Made by a program: the position numbers and the translations under genes
NCBI GenBank assembly: GCA_949752745.1
Contig: OX457033.1
Location: 19,011,907-19,075,906 of the forward strand
Direction: 5' to 3'
DNA from: Protula sp. h YS-2021
Lineage: Eukaryota > Annelida > Polychaeta > Sabellida > Serpulidae
Length of the DNA: 64,000 bases
Notes under the pieces: model-generated
Database searches by the model: none
What the model was told of the DNA's origin: nothing
What the model saw: only the letters and a program-made list of their open reading frames with translations
In this document: positions 33,331 through 44,399 of the stretch, one piece after another
Position numbering within the stretch: position 1 is the first letter of the stretch
Layout of the letters: the number at the start of each line of letters is the position of its first letter

Positions 33331-34254
33331 CCTTATCAGCCTGTGGTGTGGCAGGCTGTGCCGCTGGTAGTGCGGCAGGCTGTACCGCTGGTGACGCGGC
33401 AGGCTCGTCCGCCGGTGGCGCGGCAGGCTGTGCTGCTGGTGGTGTGGCAGCCTCATCAGCCGGTGGTGGGGCAGGCTGTGCCGCTGGTGGTGCGGCAGGC
33501 TGTTCTGCTGGTGGTGGGGCAGGCTGTTCCGCTGGTGGTGCGGCAGCCTGGTCAGCCGGTGGTGCGGCAGGCTGTTCTGCTGGTGGTGCGGCAGGCTGTT
33601 CCGCTGGTGGTGCGGTAGCCTGGTCAGCCGGTGGTGCGGCAGGCTGTTCTGCTGGTGGTGGGGCAGGCTGTTCCGCTGGTGGTGCGGCAGCCTGGTCAGC
33701 CGGTGGTGCGGCAAGCTGTTCTGCTGGTGGTGCGGCAGGCTGTTCCGCTGGTGGTGCGGCAGCCTGGTCAGCCGGTGGTGCGGCAGGCTGTTCTGCTGGT
33801 GGTGCGGCAGGCTGTTCCGCTGGTGGTGCGGCAGCCTGGTCAGCCGGTGGTGCGGTAGGCTGTGCCGCCGGTGGTGCGGCAGGCTGTGCCGCTAGTGGTG
33901 CGGCAGACTGTGCCGCTAGTGGTGCGGCAGGCTGTGCCGCTGGTGGTGCGGCAGGCTGTTCCGCTGGTAGTGCGGCAGCCTGGTCAGCCGGTGGTGTGGC
34001 AGGCTGTTCCAATGGTTGTGCGACAGGCTGGTCCTGTAAATCCTGTAAGTCGCACGAAAGCCGTCTGTAGCGGTTAGCGACAGAGTCAAAGTCGGGAATC
34101 CTCCTCTCCAAACTAGTGAGCACGTTTCCTTCCAGCCGTCTCACTAAGCTCCAGGATTTCGGGCTCACGTTCGCTATAGCCTCAAACCTCCGCATGGTGC
34201 GGTGAACCGTTGAGAGCTGAGTCATCAGGCAGTGAGTCCCCCGGTAAATGCAGT
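33248..34254 (-). CDS. Gene A exon 4: second helical segment and repeat tail
   Basis: Acceptor cttgattttgttttttgcag, two-base start completing GAC, then DCIYRGTHCLMTQLSTVHRT and NVLTSLERRIPDFD, followed by the Pro/Ala-rich repeats and TGA. The stop is followed by AATAAA. Confidence 0.7.
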
Positions 34255-37200
34255 CTGCAAAAAACAAAATCAAGAAATAATACAAAAGCGAAAAATAAAG
34301 CACTAGCGAACTGTAAAATGAAATCCTTTTTTTCACATTATTTTGTTTATACAAGACTTTTTAAATAATACACGCAAACCCGTCTTCGTTCAAAGGTGGT
34401 GTTTGTGCTGACACTCATCACAACACCAGCGAGGATCCAAAACTTCAATTAAGATGGAATCACGTTAAGTGTTATCATTACAACTTTTTTATAACTGAAA
34501 TTTTAACTAGTTATTTACCTTGCATCACTGGCCGGACAAACTCATGGAGCCGTCTATCAAAGCTGGGGATAGCGCGCTCCAGTTGATTCAAGGCGATGTT
34601 CTCCATCACCGCAAGAAGGTCCCATCTGCGGTAACTGAGGCACCTCTCGCTGAGGTAGTCCCTCATCGAGTCGTGAACCGTGGCGAGTTCCTCGAACCTC
34701 GCCCGGGCCCAGTCCAAGTATACCTCGTGCAGGTACACAGGAATGAGGTCGCCAAGGTTTGGTGGTCCAAAGGCGGCAACTGCAAAAGGCAAAATATATG
34801 TCATTAACAATTATACAACCCTTCAATATTTGCTTTCATAAACAACTGTTAACTAAATTTCAAAGACAGCCCCCGAGGCACATACGCTATACCTATAGCT
34901 GCGCTTGAAACAAGTGGAGTAAAAAACACTTTCCACAACATAGTTTTACGTCTTGGCTCGATATTTTGTTTGCTACGGTATATATATGCATGCATTCTTT
35001 CTCCGTCACAGATATTGTCGGCGCAACCACCAGTCACACTGCAACCGACCTGGTTAACCATATCATTCTGTGGCACAGAGTGCGGCTTCTCCTTCGTATC
35101 CGTCTTACCAGCAAGTTGCGCTACTCGGGATAGAAGCCTCTCGTCGGAGGACAGCCCCCAATGGGACTTTTGATCCAACCCCCCGAACTTCGCCTTTTAC
35201 TCCGGTTGCCACCCTCACCCGGCACTCATTGGCAGAAGATCAGGTTTTCTTGCAGGGAAGGATTACTGACGATGTACTCTGACGCAGCCAAATGTAATAA
35301 TTGCTTGCTCATAGCAATCTCGGTCACAACCATATATAGCATAAACCTTGCTCGGTCACATTATCGGTCAGTTATATACCATAGCAAGCTTGTAACACAC
35401 AGTTACAGCGTTGGCACACCCTGCCACGGTCACATTCTCCATCACAATTACATACAAATATTTTTTTTTTAATTTGGACACCGTTCGAAAACGCAACTGT
35501 CAATATAAGCGCATGTGCCCAAGGCAGACGATATTCAACACAGATTGACTGAAATTCTTGAAACACGATTACCAGTTTTTTTTAGAATCACTTTTTTATT
35601 ATTTACATTTTGTTTTCCTAAAATACTGCTTTAGTTTGGTGTTTAATGTCCCGTTCACCAACTAGGATGGGTATATTAGGACGCACTTGCCAAAGAAACA
35701 AGTAGGAAAAAAAAAGAAAAAAGGAGGAAATCGTAAAAGAAGAGTTAGAAAGAAAGAATTTCCGACTAGTCGTCTCTTACGCCACGCACGGAACAGAACG
35801 CAGTGGGTGTATTCTTAAGACCCCCCCCCCCACCCCACAGGGGGGAACTTTTTTAGTGAACAATTAGGTTCAAAGGCCGGTGCTGCGTTGAACTAGGTTA
35901 ATTAATCGACGTTAAACATAGGAAAGGATCAACGCCTGGGAAAAGGATGGATATTTACCCTCCGGTTGAGCATCAGCAGGTGCGGTTGGTGTAAGCTGAC
36001 ACTCCGGCTCTGAAATGAAAGCACCTATGACCGTAAGCGCACAATCGCAAATGCAAGAATTTCCCTGGACATTTGTTTCCAGCGGTAAAGTGAAGATATT
36101 ACAAAGGTGAAAGGAGAAACCGAAAATTGACAAAATATCGATTTGGTGGAAGGCCTCATGGCTAATAATGCTGTTAAAAGTAATCGGACCAGATGCGTGA
36201 TATGAAGTTTTTGCCGAACCGATAACACAAATACTACTCCCCTGAAGATATATTTGATCTACTCCCGAGTTTTATAAAGATCGGCATTTTTTCTGGCATC
36301 TTTTTAAGACGCAAAACTAAGGTTTAGACAGGAACCCAAAATGACAAAATGAAAGATGACAGGCTACTCTTTATGCTCAAGACAAACTGGGACAATACTT
36401 TAGGGCAACAAACTTCATATATTGCTATGGTCACTAAGTAAGGACAGAAAAACAGGATGGTTTGTACCGGATAACTCATGTCGAAAGTAGGCCTTGGATT
36501 AGTAAGCCTTTGCATGAAACAGGTGCGTCCGGTTTTTTTTTTTTTTTTTGGTTTTTTTTTGGTTTTTTTTTTGTCCAGCTGGTCCATTTTTCTTGGACGA
36601 ACCTGGCCCATTTACAATACCGATCTATGTTTGTTCCCTTAGTAGCTACACGCCAAGTTTCATTAAAATCGTTGCAGCAGTTTTTTAAGTTATCGTGTTA
36701 ACAAGCTGTTGACATACGGTCGATCGTATATTTCCTCCCTGTGGAGAATGAATAAAAATTATAATAACATCAACAAGAGTAACAACATCAGCAAAGTAGG
36801 CTGCTTTTAAGATTGTTCTGAGAAACTGGTTTTTCGCCAATATTTCAGCGATTTTTTTCTGAATTAGTCATGGCGAGATAGTTACAAATGACCGCTATCT
36901 TTAACCAAAACATCAAGACAGTAAAGCCATGTCGCTGGCGTGGATTCAGACTGGACTGAAAATATTTTATTTTTCCTCCAATTTCTGGCCAACTACCAAA
37001 ACGTAATAGCCAGGTAGGTAGTAACGCCTGCTATCTTTTTTCACTTAAAATTTCCAGACAGTAAGACCATTTTTGTCGAGTTCGTTAAGACTAGTGGACA
37101 GCTGGCTTTCCGTCAATTTTTGGCCAATCAAAGAAAAAAATAGCTAGGCAGGTGGGAACACCTCCAACGTTTACTTGAAAATTCAAGAGTGACCTTTATT

Positions 37201-40200
37201 TTCCGGGAGCTAGTTAAGATTTCACTGAAAAAGTTTTTTTCAGCAACATTTCCTATAGTTTTTGTCGAATCACGCAACAAACCAACGGAGCTACAAATGT
37301 CCGCTCTCAATCCCCCCCCCCCCCCCCCCCCTCCTCCTCAAACCCTTGAGGCGGTAACAATATAGAACTTAAAATTTTAGCAAGAAATTGGTTTTTAAAC
37401 AATATTTCAGCCATTTTTTCACGAATTACAGCTAGGTAAGCGCAAATGACTGCTATCTTTAAAAAATAGGATAGGAATGCCATTTCTCTTGCCTGGGTTA
37501 AGATTCTATTGAAAATTCATTAGTTTTTCGCCAAAATTGCCGCCAATTTTGGGTAAATCAACCATCTTGACCAGGTTAAGTAGTAACGTCTGCTACTTTT
37601 ACTTAAAATTTCAAGACAGTTCACTATTTCCCTGGAGTTAAGATTTGATGAACAAAAATTGGTTTTTCATCAATATATCCGCCAACTTCTTGGCGAATCT
37701 TAAAACAAGGACTGAGAAAATGGCGAGGTAGGCATGAATATCCGCTTCCCTAATTCAAAACTAAGATGTTAAAGACTAAACAAATAGCGTAGTTAGTAAG
37801 AAATTGGCTTTTCGGTAATATTTCCGCCAATTTTTCAGAATTACGAAAAATAGCCAGGCAAGTACCAATGATGTCTGTCTGACTAAACTATCAACGTAAT
37901 AAAGCCATTTCTCTGGCGCGAGTTAAAGATTATATTTTATTTCTTCCCCAGTATTTCCACTAATTTATCTTTTTCATTGGTCCGTCCGTCATTGTGTCGT
38001 CACGCTACGACTGAACAACATATCTTTACTTCCATTGGTCGGATTTCAACTTAACACGTACCGTTTATATATAATCTTCGAGAACTGATTACATTTTGGT
38101 GACCTTGAGTGTTTTTTTTTTATTCAAGGTCACTGCGGGACTTAGAAATTTAAATTGGACTTTCCATACCAAGTGGTGTCTGAACATTACATTTCCAAGT
38201 TCTACCAATCGGATTTCAATCAAACCCAGCATTTAGCTTTCATAAATAATGTTCTAGAACTGATCAGGTTTTGGTGACCTTATGTCATTGTTTATGGCCA
38301 CTGCGGGACTTTGAATTTCACATGCAATTTCCTACATCAAGTGATTTGTTAATAGCATAGGCGAAGTGCCACTCGTCAGATTTCAATCAAATCTGGCATG
38401 TAGCATTTATGTATAATATTCTAAAACTAATACGGTTTTGATCACCTTGAGTGTTTTTATTCAACGTCACTGCGGGACTTAATATTTTTCATTTGATTTT
38501 CCATACCAAGTGGTTTAGGAACACCATATTTCAAGGTCTACCACTCGATTATAATAAAATCTGGTATGTAGCTTTTCTATATAATGTTCTTACGTTTGGG
38601 TGACCTTGCTTGTTTTTTTTATTCAAGGTCACTGCGGGACTTCGAAGTTTTGCATGGGATTTTCCATACCAAAGTGGTTTGTGAACACCATATTTAAGTT
38701 CTACCAAACGAATCTCAAATCAAATCTGGTATGTAGCTTTTATATATAATGTTCTAGAGCTGATATGGTTTTGACCTTGAATCATTGTTTATGGCCATGG
38801 TGGGACTTTCAAATTTTACATGGGATTTCCTATACCAAGTGGTTTGTTAAGATCAATTTCCTAGTTCCACTAGTCGGATTTCAATCAAACCATGTTGTAG
38901 CTTTTCTATATAATGTTCTAGAACTGATTACGTTTTGGTGACCTTGCGTGTTTTTATTTAAGGTTTCTACCAAACGAATTCCAATCAAATCTGGTATGTA
39001 GCTTTTCTATATAAAGTTCTAGGACTGACTAGGTTTCGATGAACTTGCGTCGTTGTTCATGGTCACTACAGGACTATGAATTTTACATGGGATTTCCCAC
39101 ACCAAGTGATTTTTTAAGACCAAATCGATCCAAGTTCCACTGGTCAAGATTTCATCAAACCCGGTACGTAGCTTTTATATTTGATGTAAATGAGCTGACC
39201 AGGTTTTGGTGACCTTGCGTCATTGTTCATGGTCACTGCAGGACTTTGATACCATGCTTTTACTAAACCTTAATGTGGGATTCCTGATATCCTATTTGTC
39301 ATTTTTATAGCTAAATATATATAAATATATATAAACAACTGCTATTCCGGTAATCCCTATCCCCCCCCCCCCCCCCCAAATCATGTAGCAGTTCGGTCGG
39401 GATATTGTGTTCCAATGGAAACACTTCTAGTTTTTTTTCGCAACAAGAACACCAGAAAGCAAATTAATAAATTTCACGCATTTAATAAACAAAAATTCAC
39501 CTGAAATTGTTTATTTGATAGATCTAGATCAGCCAATTTTCGCTTATAAAGTTCACAGCAAGTTACTTTATGTGAATACCAGGGCAGGCACGTAACCGCT
39601 GTTTTAACTCAAATTTCAAAACAGCAGGAACATTTCTCTAGTAAGAGTTAAGAGTTTACACTTTTTTGGGGGGCGGGGGGGGGGGGGGGCTTTTCGACAA
39701 AATTTCAGTCAGTTTTTTACCAATCACCAATAACAGCAATAGCCAGGTAAGTAACAATGCCTGCTAAGTTTACTACACCTTTATTTTCACGACAGTAAAA
39801 TTTTTTTCTTGGAGTTAAGATTTTACTGAAGCTGTTCTTTTTTTCGCCAAAATTTCCACCAATTTTTGGCCAATTATAAAAAAAAGAATTTAAATAACTA
39901 CAGTCTCAGTGAGACAGAAAACCCCGTTTAGGGTCAATTATATACGGCTAAATCTCCATCCATCACTCAATACCTCCGAATCGTGAACATGTATAATGGA
40001 CGAGTTGTCTCGGTCCCACTTTTTCCCATTCATTTTAGCCTGGACATTTTAACTGGAACTGGAGTTAGATAATACCTTTAGAGAGTTGCATGATAACTTT
40101 CCACCTAACAACTAATAGGGACAAGTTGTCATTTTGTCAAATTGTCACCGATTTCAAAATTAATATGACGTTGCACATCTACAATATATCTATCCTCACT

Positions 40201-42689
40201 GTGCAAAGTGCTCGGCCCCCACAACAAATTGCTAGTCGTGTGCACATAAACTTTGCACAACTACCAGGTCCGTCCAAAGTAATTTTTTGACAAATTGTCA
40301 TTTTGTCAATTTTTCACCGATTTCAAAAATAATACACCGATGCATATCTACAACACATATATTTTCACTGTGCAAGGTCGCAGGTCACTACGACAAATGG
40401 TTACATGCGAAGTGGTGCGGACAAAACATCGCACAATTTCAAAGTCCAATAATTTTTGCCAATTTTTGACAATTTTTCATTTTGTCAGTTTTTCACCGAT
40501 TTCAAAAATAATACGACGTGGCACATCTACAATATATATATACTTTCACTGTATAACAAATCAGAACCAAACCTCAGTTTTTGAGAACTTGCGCGGACAA
40601 AACCATGCGTTTCCAGCGGACAGACAGCCGGACACGCTATATAATAACTATATCCCTAGTTTACACCGGGGGGGGGGGGATAATATAGCCAAGAAGGTAG
40701 TAGTAACGCCTGCCACCTTTACTTAAAATTTCAAGACAGTTAACTCTAGTTAGTTAAGATTTCAGTGAAATTTTTTTTCGCCAATGTTTCTCCAGTTTTT
40801 GGCCAATCACACAAAAGATTATATAACCAGCTTTACTTAAGATTTTGATCAGAAACTGATTTTTAGCAAATATTTCCGCCTTGTTGAACAGGAACAGTCA
40901 GGTAATTGCCACTGACCGCTATTCCTAACCAAAATTTCAAGACAGCAAGCTGATTTCGCTGGCGCGGATTCAGTTTTTACTGAAAGGTTTTAGTTTTTCG
41001 CCAAAATTTTTCGCCAACCACCAAAGAAAAGTTATAACCAGGTAGATAGTAATGCCTCCTACCTTTACTTTAAATTTCAAGACAGCAGAACTATTTTCCC
41101 GAGTTCGTAGAGAATTTAACCAAACTGTTTTTGGTTTTTACCAAAATTTCCGCTAATTTATGGCCATTCACCAAAAAAAAAGTAATAGCCAGATAGGCAA
41201 TTCCTATTACCTTTACTTCAATTTTCAAGACAGTGACAGTACCGGGTTTTTCCTGGAGTTAGTTACAGCCAGATCAACGCTTTCATTAGCAAGACATTCA
41301 CCAAGACGCATAAATACACTTTGAACCAGACATAAATACACTTTGAACCACCGCTATCGACCCTTCTACAAAGCTGGAGCTAAAAAGTAAACTGACCCAT
41401 AAAGAAAATTACAGGAAAGGGCTATTCAGTTGCACACAAAACACCTGTATAGTGTATCTAACTGCTAGTGTCTCACGGTGTCGTACTGGCCTCTAATATA
41501 CTTTGCTCGATATGGTACAAGAAAGGCCAGCATGAGACCGAGAGATACCACTTGGTTGCCGGCCACTTTACCACCGCCACTTTTTTTTTTCTTCTTTTTT
41601 TTTTTTGGGTTCATTTTCCACATTTTTGTTAACATTTTACTGGCGATAAAATGACCGACAGCCAAGTGGTTTAATAGTCCTGCAGTTATACTAAGTCAGG
41701 TTAACACTTATATTAAGAAGACATACAAGTTAAAACCCAGAATGATAAGCGATTTTTTTTCTACTAAAAAGCGTACACACACAAATACATTTTGAACGAC
41801 CGCTATCGCCCCTGCTATAAAGCTGGAGCTAAAAAGTAAGCAACTGACCCGGCCATTAAGAAAATTAACTTTTAGGAAAGGGCTGTTTAGTTGCACACAA
41901 AACAACTGCCTCTAGTGTATCTACAACTGCTAGTTTCTCACGGTGTCGTACTGGCCTCTTATGTACTTTGCTCGATATGGTACAAGAAAGGCCAGCATGA
42001 GACCGAGAGATGCCACTTGGTTACCGGCCACTTGACCACCGCCATTTTCTTTTTTTTTTTTTTGTTGTTGCTGATTTTCCTCCATTTTTGTTTACATTTT
42101 CCTGGCGATAAAATGACCGACAGCCAAATGGCTTAATAATCCTGCACAATTTTGAATATTATTCTGGCCAGCATTGTTCTTTCTGACCGATTGAAATTAC
42201 AGAAAGCTACATTTTAGAGTTGGGAGGAGGCTCGAAGTTTGAAAAAAAATGTATGGGAGACGCAAAACTTCATGAAACCGCAGTTTTTGACGACTCTGCC
42301 TCCTTGGGACGCAAATTTTAAAATACTCCGGGGAACACTGGAAATTACTTTGGTCAGTTTTAAGTGAAAACCTGAAAGCTTTAGACATGCAAACATTTTC
42401 ATACTTTTGAAATTGAAAGAAAATGAAACGTGAACTTACCACTAATGCCCGTCCTGGGCACCACTGTGTCGTAAGGCACGTAGCCGATCACTGCTGGCGA
42501 GTCCACAGGCGCCGTCGAAGAACAAACCGCTGGCGAAGACGACCCCCCGCTAGCTACTCCCCTCCTGACACCAGAACCCGAGCCTAAGGATTTTACCGCC
42601 TTACGAATCTTGAGTCCAAATCGTCTGATGGCGCGTCCGGCACGTTCGGCGTGTTCGACGATCTCGTCGGTGATCTTGTTGGCAGTCAT
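33248..42689 (-). CDS. Gene A: unknown protein with duplicated helical segment and Pro/Ala repeat tail
   Basis: Exons 42,440-42,689, 35,959-36,009, 34,519-34,779 and 33,248-34,254 join with all three introns in phase 1 and give 523 codons including the stop. Residues 1-45 are a basic helical N-terminus (MTANKITDEIVEHAERAG). Residues 101-187 and 188-250 each carry a TVH-x-x-MR ... LER-x-IP-x-FD segment, so the protein holds two related domains. Residues about 263-495 are 8-residue repeats around PPAEQPAA. The tail ends QNHTNWPD. There is no signal peptide or membrane segment, so it is probably cytoplasmic or nuclear. I recognise no family. Splice sites are canonical, promoter elements lie upstream, and AATAAA lies just downstream. 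The frame coherence across four exons is the main evidence. Confidence 0.7.
33340..34020 (-). repeat. Coding 24-bp repeat in gene A (about 28 copies, 72-bp higher order)
   Basis: 24-bp units encode 8-residue repeats such as PPADQAAA and PPAEQPAA. In the centre they group as one ADQ unit and two AEQ units, 72 bp, repeated about five times. The edges carry degenerate AAQ units. All units keep frame. The plus strand also stays open as a Gly/Ala/Cys-rich frame, which I regard as a shadow. Confidence 0.92.
34519..34779 (-). CDS. Gene A exon 3: first helical segment
   Basis: Acceptor ttttgccttttgcag, donor gtaaat, 261 bp, phase 1 on both sides. It encodes VAAFGPPNLGDLIPVYLHEV, then ELATVHDSMRDYL and NQLERAIPSFDRR. 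The last two motifs recur in exon 4. Confidence 0.7.
35959..36009 (-). CDS. Gene A exon 2 (51 bp)
   Basis: Acceptor ggtgctttcatttcag, donor gtaaat, phase 1 on both sides. It encodes EPECQLTPTAPADAQPE, a short Pro-rich linker. Small, but it fits the phases exactly. Confidence 0.55.
36575..36745 (-). repeat. Dispersed element R1, copy 3
   Basis: Shares ttggacgaacctggcccat, acaataccgatct and agttatcgtgttaacaagct with the copies at 1,790 and 16,777, in the orientation of the latter. Confidence 0.85.
36790..37960 (+). repeat. A/B repeat family, block 2
   Basis: About four A/B dimers, with alternating aaatgaccgctatcttt and taacgcctgctatctt cores and cgccaatttttgg stretches. Confidence 0.8.
37980..39250 (+). 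repeat. Family Y tandem repeat, about 170-180 bp (about 8 copies)
   Basis: Each copy carries a variant of gttctagaactgat, ggttttggtgaccttg, ggtcactgcgggactt and ccataccaagtggttt. Diverged throughout, no coding frame. Confidence 0.9.
40090..40660 (+). repeat. Family X tandem repeat, about 170-180 bp (3 copies)
   Basis: Copies share gtcattttgtca, tcaccgatttcaaaa and cacatctacaatatat. The same family is found on the opposite strand at 54,480-56,940. Confidence 0.85.
40670..41290 (+). repeat. A/B repeat family, block 3
   Basis: Two to three units with gtagtaacgcctgccacctt, aatttcaagacag and gccaaaattt cores. A smaller block of the same family is at 39,590-39,900. Confidence 0.8.
41340..42150 (+). 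repeat. Direct duplication of about 0.35 kb
   Basis: Copies at 41,340-41,680 and 41,796-42,150 share tcacggtgtcgtactggcct and atatggtacaagaaaggcca, and end with the tggcgataaaatgaccgaca block. It lies in gene A intron 1. Confidence 0.93.
42440..42689 (-). CDS. Gene A exon 1 (coding part)
   Basis: ATG at 42,689 in the context ccaacatcATGA is the first in-frame ATG. It encodes MTANKITDEIVEHAERAG, a basic stretch, then a Ser/Gly/Val-rich part ending VPRTGIS with a gtaagt donor at 42,439 in phase 1. An upstream ATG TTC TAG (42,791-42,783) forms a minimal two-codon upstream frame. Confidence 0.75.
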
Positions 42690-42846
42690 GATGTTGGTTG
42701 TGCTTGTGGTGTTGTTGTGGTGGTGCTTGTGTAGAATCGCAGGTGCTGATCGCTGTCGTTGAAAAGCTTCGCAAAGTCGCAACTAGAACATACAAGAGAA
42801 CTGAGATTTAGATTGAGCAAGAGAAAGAATGGTAGCGGTGCGCTGG

Positions 42847-42854
42847 CTTTTATA
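42847..42854 (-). promoter_or_regulatory. TATA box of gene A
   Basis: TATAAAAG on the minus strand, about 158 bp upstream of the ATG. With usual spacing, transcription would begin near 42,820. A pyrimidine-rich stretch (accattctttctcttgctc) lies there. Confidence 0.65.
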
Positions 42855-42887
42855 CTCCCCGGCACCAGCTGCCAAACTCGGGCTCTG

Positions 42888-42911
42888 ATTGGCTCTCTGG
42901 CTCACATGACC
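42888..42911 (-). promoter_or_regulatory. CCAAT box and E-box upstream of gene A
   Basis: CCAAT on the minus strand at 42,888-42,892 (agagccaatcagagc), about 35 bp above the TATA box. A palindromic E-box variant, TCATGTGA, follows at about 42,902-42,909. Such E-boxes are typical binding sites for MiT/USF-type bHLH factors, but occupancy is inferred only. Confidence 0.45.
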
Positions 42912-44399
42912 TAACCGACAAAGAACCAAAAAGCCCGCTCCTTCCCACAATTCCATATCCTGACAGCCACATCATATCCATAAGTCATTACTTTACACAT
43001 GCATTATTGATGCACGAAAATAAGCCATGAAGAAAGCGGTTACAAGTCTTGTGCCCGGGTATTTTTTTGGTAGTTTTGCTATTGATAATAACAGATTTTA
43101 CTCTGAAAGTGAAACCGAATACTAAAAAAATGCAGAAAAGATCATTTTTTCTCATCAGCGATTTTTTCCCCACCCAAAATATTCGGAGTTCCAGATCTCC
43201 CAACTGCGGCACTTCACCAATTCCAGGCACTGCGTCAATATTACCCATAAGTCTTAGTAAGTCGAGAGGGTATATGTCACCATGTTTCCCCCTCAAAAAT
43301 TTTTTTGCGAGTCAAATCATTCATGACTGATTACTGCTTGCACAGATTCTTTGTTTTTTAGCAAGATGTTGTTTTGCTTACAAGTGTAAGTATGTTAGGG
43401 ACCGAAAGTCAGGAACCGGGCTACGACAGCCTGCGTCTTCGATGTGCATACTGCGTTTCACATGATGCAAAAACTCACTCATGAATGTGAAACCTTGAAA
43501 CAGTTCACCCTCTGTAAGCCAAGGCGGGAGGTCCAGCAGGTGCATGCGCATTATGCACCAAAATGTGGCCAAGCAAAACGTTGCAACTGCTTCAGCAAGA
43601 ATCTTTTTCGAACAAAATTTTGTTATATCTTCTTTTTTTTTTTAATTTTTGTTGCTGTGGAGGAATCCGTAAAAAATCATCGTTACAAACAACCTTGCGT
43701 AGCGTAACACGAATTTTAATTTACTTTAAAAATTTCAGTTTCAATTTGTCGTTCTTGCAAGTTGGATTTTTTCAGTCAAGTCAAATAAATAACCCAGCTT
43801 GGCCTTTACATTGACAGGAATTTGGAATTTGTCGGTAACACTTCGGAAATACATCCGTCGTTGTCGTAACGGCAACTCTGGTCCATAATCGATCAAGTCG
43901 TTGCAAAATTGGCGATGATGTTTATGAATACTTCACTACAAGCCGGTGCTGTATGCAAACAGAAGTTCGTGCAAACGAAATGTTCTCAATATTGGTTTCA
44001 ATCTTAAAGTTTTACTTGGAGAGGGAAGATTTCTGTGCATATCAGTTTTCCGAAATGGGAATTCGACAATGGGGCATAATTAAAGAGAGGAATTTTAGGC
44101 TATTGTTCTTTGATATTTAAAATAGAGTTCGGGTGACCAGATAAATGCAAAGTTAAAATAGTCTTTATTTGTCGCCATGTTGTATGTGAATCTCTGACAT
44201 TATTTGTCACCATATTTTGTTTTAATCTCTGGCACATCGAAGTCTTACAAAAGCTGGTGCATCAATTAACCGAGTATAACTAATTTGTGCCTGTCATATA
44301 CATATCCATAATTCTGTACAGATTTCATATTTAAAGACATTATCTGGAAATTCTGGAAAACAGATAAATAGTGATGAAAATATTAAGCGTTAAAGAGAC

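Larger units (their letters stand above)
36010..42439 (-). other. Gene A intron 1, filled with repeat families
   Basis: In plus order it holds an R1 element (36,575-36,745), A/B family (36,790-37,960), family Y (37,980-39,250), A/B (39,590-39,900), family X (40,090-40,660), A/B (40,670-41,290) and a 0.35 kb direct duplication (41,340-42,150). Confidence 0.6.

Noticed and set aside
33348..34070. Plus-strand frame of 240 codons rich in Gly, Ala and Cys
   Set aside because: Antisense shadow of the gene A coding repeat, where a 24-bp unit keeps all frames open. The minus strand has the splice sites, promoter and poly(A) signal.
43378..43572. Minus-strand frame MHLLDLPPWLTEGELFQGFT
   Set aside because: Has an ATG and a plausible composition, but no splice sites, promoter or family evidence.
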